NCBI GenBank assembly: GCA_945898275.1
Contig: CAMDHZ010000001.1
Location: 62,001-126,000, forward strand
Reading direction: 5' to 3'
Length of the DNA: 64,000 nucleotides
DNA from: Chitinophaga pinensis
GTDB taxonomy: Bacteria; Bacteroidota; Bacteroidia; UKL13-3
Translations under genes and position numbers: made by a program
Notes under the pieces: generated by a model
Seen by the model: the letters and a program-made list of their open reading frames with translations, nothing else
Told to the model about the DNA's origin: nothing
Databases searched by the model: none
In this document: positions 61,337-64,000 of the stretch, piece by piece
Layout of the letters: each line of letters starts with the position of its first letter
How positions within the stretch are numbered: position 1 is the first letter of the stretch

Positions 61337-62242
61337 ATGCTCAAGATTGCCTATCATCCCATCTATCAACATCCCTTGCCCGAAGGTCATCGTTTTCCAA
61401 TGTTGAAGTATGAATTAATTCCAAAGCAGTTGCTGTATGAGGGTATTATTACTGAATTAAATTTGTTTGAACCTAAACCAGCTGCGGATGAAGATATTCT
61501 TTTAACACATGCGCAGTCCTATGTGAATGATTTAAAAAGTCTTTCCCTTGATGCCTCGCATATAAGACGCATTGGATTTCCACTTTCTCAGGAGCTAATC
61601 TCTAGGGAATGGATCTTGGTTCAAGGAACCATAGATGCTGCAATTTTTGCCTTAGAAAATGGCGTAGCCTTAAATGTTGCTGGTGGCACACACCACGCCT
61701 TTGCGAACAAAGGGGAAGGATTTTGCTTATTAAATGATATTGCTGTGGCTGCAAATGTTTTGCTTCATAAAAAACTAGTAAATAAAATTGCCATCATAGA
61801 TTTAGATGTTCATCAGGGTAACGGAACAGCTTCCATTTTTGCCAAAAACCCTCATGTTTATACTTGTAGTATGCATGGCAAAAACAACTATCCTTTTCAT
61901 AAAGAAGCATCAGATTTAGACATAGAACTCGAAGATGGTACAACCGATGAAGTTTATTTAAATCTACTTGAAAATTCTCTTAACAAAATTTTCGAAAAAA
62001 TAAAGCCCGATTTTGTATTTTATTTATCGGGTGTTGACATTTTATTTACAGATAAATTTGGCAAATTAAACATTTCAAAAGAAGCTTGCATAGGCAGAGA
62101 TGCACTAGTTTTTGAATATAGCAAAAAGCGCCAAGTGCCTGTTGCTGTGGCGATGGGCGGCGGTTATTCGCCAAATATTAAAGACATTGTGGAGGCGCAT
62201 TGCAATACTTTTAAAATGGCCACTTCAATTTTTTTTAACTAA
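61337..62242 (+). CDS. Histone deacetylase superfamily hydrolase
   Basis: This 301-residue zinc hydrolase of the AcuC/HDAC type has GTHHAFANKGEGFCLLNDIAVAA (active-site His pair), IAIIDLDVHQGNGTASIF with the zinc-binding Asp and His, DVxYxSG-like FYLSGVDILFTDKFG and the final VAVAMGGGY. In bacteria it deacetylates acetyl-lysine or polyamines. ATG 61337 (MLKIAYHPIYQHPLP) is chosen; a longer frame from 61184 overlaps the pntAA start. Confidence 0.9.
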   Translation: MLKIAYHPIYQHPLPEGHRFPMLKYELIPKQLLYEGIITELNLFEPKPAADEDILLTHAQSYVNDLKSLSLDASHIRRIGFPLSQELISREWILVQGTIDAAIFALENGVALNVAGGTHHAFANKGEGFCLLNDIAVAANVLLHKKLVNKIAIIDLDVHQGNGTASIFAKNPHVYTCSMHGKNNYPFHKEASDLDIELEDGTTDEVYLNLLENSLNKIFEKIKPDFVFYLSGVDILFTDKFGKLNISKEACIGRDALVFEYSKKRQVPVAVAMGGGYSPNIKDIVEAHCNTFKMATSIFFN

Positions 62243-62336
62243 TTGAAACTTTCTGTTGATTTTTTAAAACTTGTGAATTTATTTCACGAGCTCAATTGTT
62301 AGTAAAAGCAATTGAAAATTTCGATTTTTAAACACA

Positions 62337-62344
62337 TAAATTTG
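62337..62344 (+). promoter_or_regulatory. -7 box of the Asp-rich gene
   Basis: TAAATTTG fits TAnnTTTG, with a TTG 22 bp upstream (62312-62314). It lies 20 bp before ATG 62365. Confidence 0.5.
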
Positions 62345-62364
62345 TAAGAACAATTACTACGAAC

Positions 62365-62628
62365 ATGACCAGGCCTAAAAAGTCAACAGAGCAAAATGTA
62401 ACACCTAAGAAAGTAGCTTCTAAGGGTAAAAATCCAACTTCTCAAAAGAAGAGTTACATGGTAGATGATGAAGAAGATGAGGATGACGATGAAGAAACCA
62501 AAAAATCTCGTTCAATTGAAGAAGATGATGATGACGATGATGATTTGGACACAGACTTGGACGATTCTAAAATCGTAATTAAGAACTTTGATCCATTTGA
62601 TGATGATGACGACGACGATGATTTTTAA
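62365..62628 (+). CDS. Asp-rich low-complexity protein
   Basis: This 87-residue protein has a basic start (MTRPKKSTEQNVTPKKVASKG) followed by long Asp/Glu runs and a final FDPFDDDDDDDDF. Similar short acidic proteins occur in Bacteroidota, but the function is unknown. A charged disordered tail could bind basic proteins or metals. Clean promoter and codon use support a real gene. Confidence 0.65.
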   Translation: MTRPKKSTEQNVTPKKVASKGKNPTSQKKSYMVDDEEDEDDDEETKKSRSIEEDDDDDDDLDTDLDDSKIVIKNFDPFDDDDDDDDF

Positions 62629-62646
62629 TCATCGCTCCTCTTAATA

Positions 62647-63195
62647 CTATCTGTTCCAAATTAAAGGAATGGTAATGGCGGTATTGCTTTTATTCAAAGC
62701 TCTATCATATATGTAAAACTGATACATTACTGTATCTGAAGGATTTGGAAAAGGTGAAGAACTAATCTTAATTTCAATATCCCCTCTTATGGCTTTGTGC
62801 CTACCTTCTGGAGTAATGTTTTCAAACCTAAATGAATATCTCAATGTATCAGAAGAAAAAGGCAAGGTTACATGTTGAAATGTCCCATTTATTTTCTCTA
62901 AATAATCAACTTTTAAGTTGTAGTAATAAGGATTCAAATTTTTGCCATTGGCATCTAAAACCGCATTAAAGGGAGCAAGTGTATCTTTTCCATCAAGGCC
63001 CAAATCTCCGTCGCCATCTTTAAAACTAAACACCAAAACCATTGCAGTATCAACGCCTTCAGCATTTTGATAAAAATATGCTGCCTTATATTCAATGGAA
63101 GGAATGGGAGGATAGACCTCCTTTTTTTTGCAGGCAAACATTCCAAGCACTAGGGCAAGGAACAGCAGAAATGTATATTTGCGTACTTGATGCAT
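62647..63195 (-). CDS. Lipoprotein, Bacteroidota family, unknown function
   Basis: This 182-residue protein has a lipobox (FLALVLGMFAC, Cys22). The acidic loop FSFKDGDGDLGLDGKD resembles the calcium or SusE-like segment of many Bacteroidota lipoproteins, and a beta-rich ending (YQFYIYDRALNKSNTAITIPL) follows. ATG 63195 (MHQVRKYTF) is chosen; a frame to 63240 is rejected. Its start codon overlaps that of the divergent LuxE-like gene. Confidence 0.8.
   Translation of the reverse strand: MHQVRKYTFLLFLALVLGMFACKKKEVYPPIPSIEYKAAYFYQNAEGVDTAMVLVFSFKDGDGDLGLDGKDTLAPFNAVLDANGKNLNPYYYNLKVDYLEKINGTFQHVTLPFSSDTLRYSFRFENITPEGRHKAIRGDIEIKISSSPFPNPSDTVMYQFYIYDRALNKSNTAITIPLIWNR
63174..63181 (+). promoter_or_regulatory. 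-7 box of the LuxE-like gene, inside the lipoprotein gene
   Basis: TATATTTG fits TAnnTTTG and ends 8 bp before ATG 63190. It lies in the coding start of the divergent lipoprotein. Confidence 0.45.
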
Positions 63196-64000
63196 GTTAA
63201 ACCAAATATCTTTGAAACGAAAGTAGAGAATTTTGAGCAAAACTCATTAGCAGCTTTTCAGTATCAATTTCAAAAAAACGCGGTTTACCAAAGCTATTGC
63301 AAGCATATTGGTTTGCTTGACCCAAATAGTGTGACGAGCCTTTTACAAATTCCCTTCCTCCCTATCTCATTTTTTAAAACGCATGCGGTAAAATCCTTTC
63401 CAGAAAAACCAAGCTTATCTTTCCAAAGTTCAGCAACCGGAAATATGGGACGCAGTCAGCACCACATTTCAGATATATCCTTTTACGAGAAAAGCTTCAT
63501 CCATACATTTGAGCACCAGTTTGGTTCAATCCAAAACACTTGTATACTAGGATTGCTGCCTTCTTACTTAGACAGAGAAGGCTCTTCGCTCATTTACATG
63601 GTTCAACACCTCATGAAAATTTCTGCTCATCCACTCAATGGTTTTTTTCTGTTTGAACACAAACAATTGCTGGAGCGTATTGCGTTATTGGAAAGGAAAC
63701 AAACGCCCTACTTTATATTTGGCGTTAGTTTTGCCTTGCTAGATTTTGCAAAAAAACAACAGTTGCAACTTCAATATGGCAAAGTAATTGAAACCGGTGG
63801 CATGAAAGGACGTAAAAAAGAAATTACAAGGGATGAATTAATGGCTGTGCTCGAATCAGGGTTTGGTTCAAACCGAATTTTTAGTGAATATGGTATGACA
63901 GAGCTCTTGAGCCAAGCTTATGCTGCAAGAGATGGAAAATACATTCCGGCACCTTGGATGAAAGTGCTAATTACCGACCTCAATGACCCCTTTTGCATTT
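63190..64000 (+). CDS. LuxE-like acyl-protein synthetase (partial, runs off the window)
   Basis: 270 codons are visible without a stop. The sequence has SATGNMGRSQHHI, GGMKGRKKEITRDEL and FSEYGMTELLSQAY, the order of the ATP/AMP-forming LuxE acyl-protein synthetase family. Such enzymes activate a fatty or aromatic acid as acyl-adenylate and transfer it. The GSNRI segment of the dispersed word lies at GFGSNRIFS. ATG 63190 overlaps the divergent lipoprotein start by 6 bp. Confidence 0.85.
   Translation, partial: MHVKPNIFETKVENFEQNSLAAFQYQFQKNAVYQSYCKHIGLLDPNSVTSLLQIPFLPISFFKTHAVKSFPEKPSLSFQSSATGNMGRSQHHISDISFYEKSFIHTFEHQFGSIQNTCILGLLPSYLDREGSSLIYMVQHLMKISAHPLNGFFLFEHKQLLERIALLERKQTPYFIFGVSFALLDFAKKQQLQLQYGKVIETGGMKGRKKEITRDELMAVLESGFGSNRIFSEYGMTELLSQAYAARDGKYIPAPWMKVLITDLNDPFCI
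63865..63879 (+). repeat. Dispersed word GGTTCAAACCGAATT, copy 13
   Basis: Exact 15-mer in the LuxE-like gene, read as Gly-Ser-Asn-Arg-Ile in GFGSNRIFS. Confidence 0.75.

Overview
This window looks like the chromosome of a Bacteroidota bacterium, probably an environmental lineage near Chitinophagia, Saprospiria or Sphingobacteriia. It is AT-rich. Promoter-like boxes fit TAnnTTTG, Shine-Dalgarno sequences are almost absent, and several genes start with TTG. The gene content also fits this phylum: DUF5606 and DUF2490 proteins, an rsh-fur-purA cluster, a fused IcmF mutase, split PntAA/PntAB/PntB, and many Bacteroidota-type lipoproteins.

Layout. 1-20.9 kb is mostly housekeeping: the DnaG N-terminus, a universal stress protein, a nucleoside phosphorylase, DprA, alkaline phosphatase, IcmF, a TPR hybrid histidine kinase, PdxJ, the rsh-fur-purA cluster, tRNA-Leu, trigger factor, an acyl-ACP desaturase, a TatD-like hydrolase and AlgH. 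21-25 kb holds PdxH, a WecA/MraY-type transferase, RdgB with an unknown partner, and IlvE. 25-36.5 kb is one minus-strand exopolysaccharide operon running from an outer-membrane protein through a Wzc-like co-polymerase, a flippase and a polymerase to five glycosyltransferases. A further glycosyltransferase and an acyltransferase lie divergently on the plus strand. 38-46.3 kb carries a MORN/VWA protein, a Maf-TlpA fused frame, a ClC channel, pyrophosphatase, a PhnA-like protein and two secreted hydrolases. 46.3-50 kb is a candidate copper locus with MbnP, MbnH and a Cys-rich barrel protein. 50-56.7 kb is an accessory region that ends at tRNA-Asn. It contains a 22-bp tandem repeat, a two-gene AAA ATPase plus TOPRIM-like pair, orphan small genes, a secreted serine protease and a tandemly duplicated GIY-YIG cassette. 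56.8-64 kb returns to core genes: a PfkB kinase, FKBP isomerase, transhydrogenase, an HDAC-like protein, an Asp-rich protein, a lipoprotein and a LuxE-like synthetase that runs off the window.

The most striking signal is not a gene. The 10-mer GGTTCAAACC (or its complement GGTTTGAACC) occurs at least 13 times by eye, where about 0.1 would be expected by chance. Five copies extend to the 15-mer GGTTCAAACCGAATT. Copies lie in unrelated genes, in intergenic DNA and in the loop of a terminator. This behaves like a dispersed, selected DNA word similar to HIP1 or an uptake sequence. The second notable structure is a pair of 379-bp units at the 3' end of tRNA-Asn. Each unit carries a GIY-YIG nuclease gene and rebuilds a piece of the tRNA 3' end.
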